From assembly GCA_946478895.1 (NCBI GenBank), contig CAMLDY010000132.1, forward strand, positions 1 to 6,174: 6,174 bases of DNA, given 5' to 3'. Shown one piece after another: positions 6,066 through 6,174 of this stretch (the stretch's first letter is position 1; every line of letters begins with the position of its first letter). Below the pieces are notes generated by a model, which saw nothing but the letters and a program-made list of their open reading frames with translations, had not been told where the DNA came from and ran no database searches. This DNA is from an uncultured Gemmatimonadota bacterium. Lineage in GTDB: Bacteria; Gemmatimonadota; Gemmatimonadetes; Gemmatimonadales; Gemmatimonadaceae. The translations under genes were made by a program, and so were the position numbers.

Positions 6066-6174
6066 GCGGGAAGCGGGAGGCGGGAGGCGGGTGATGAACG
6101 GTGAGAACTCCGAACCCGGAATAGCGACCCATCCCTATCCCCATCCCGCTTCCCGCTTCCCGCTTCCCGCTTCC
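6066..6174. repeat. Inverted heptad array GCGGGAR / TTCCCGC (runs off the window)
   Basis: Directly after the DUF1634 stop come four tandem 7-mers (GCGGGAA, GCGGGAG, GCGGGAG, GCGGGTG at 6066-6093). At 6143-6174 come ATCCCGC, three TTCCCGC copies and TTCC, cut by the window end. The two arrays are reverse complements of each other apart from wobble positions, and 49 bases (6094-6142) separate them. The pair can form a GC-rich hairpin in RNA and might stop transcription of the operon, although no T-run is visible. The perfect 7-base periodicity also points to a slippage-prone simple repeat. Confidence 0.85.

Noticed and set aside
6066..6174. CRISPR array
   Set aside because: Repeat units are 7 bases with no spacers, and the two sets are in opposite orientation.

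Overview
The window is GC-rich with strong G/C bias at third codon positions. It carries a kinase-only eukaryotic-type Ser/Thr kinase, a Tat-exported class-V aminotransferase-fold enzyme, a TauE/SafE plus DUF1634 membrane pair, TTG starts, and intergenic arrays of GCGGGAA-type heptads. I infer a soil- or water-type bacterium of the Gemmatimonadota or a similar high-GC phylum. No marker gene proves this.

Layout, left to right. (1) Positions 1-125, minus strand: the N-terminus of a probable ECF-type RNA polymerase sigma factor, cut by the window edge. (2) 181-365: an unusual palindromic element with two 67-nt inverted arms (56 of 67 positions match, no gaps) around a 51-nt centre that itself folds. 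It lies between the sigma gene and the next gene and supplies the last codons and stop of that gene. (3) 337-1068, minus: a RecA-fold, ImuA-like protein with a degenerate P-loop, preceded by a promoter that would give a nearly leaderless mRNA. (4) 1131-1973, minus: a soluble Ser/Thr protein kinase starting at a TTG behind a good Shine-Dalgarno site; the open frame further upstream is only a shadow. (5) 1974-2172: a divergent intergenic region. (6) 2173-3396, plus: a probable lipoprotein with a low-complexity linker and a TIM-barrel-like domain of unknown function, closed by a strong intrinsic terminator at 3435-3468. (7) 3490-6065, plus: a compact three-gene run. It holds a Tat-signal PLP enzyme of the aminotransferase class V fold, then 30 nt later a TauE/SafE permease from a TTG start, then a DUF1634 membrane protein overlapping the permease stop by ATGA. 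(8) 6066-6174: heptad repeats in inverted orientation, running off the window.

How the genes may work together: the TauE/SafE and DUF1634 proteins are a recurrent pair and probably form one anion (sulfite/sulfonate-type) export or uptake unit. The Tat-exported PLP enzyme just upstream may be co-transcribed and could act on a sulfur- or amino-containing substrate in the cell envelope, but that link is inference from position only. The kinase, lipoprotein and ImuA-like gene look like separate transcription units. The palindromic element at 181-365 is the feature least explained by ordinary annotation.
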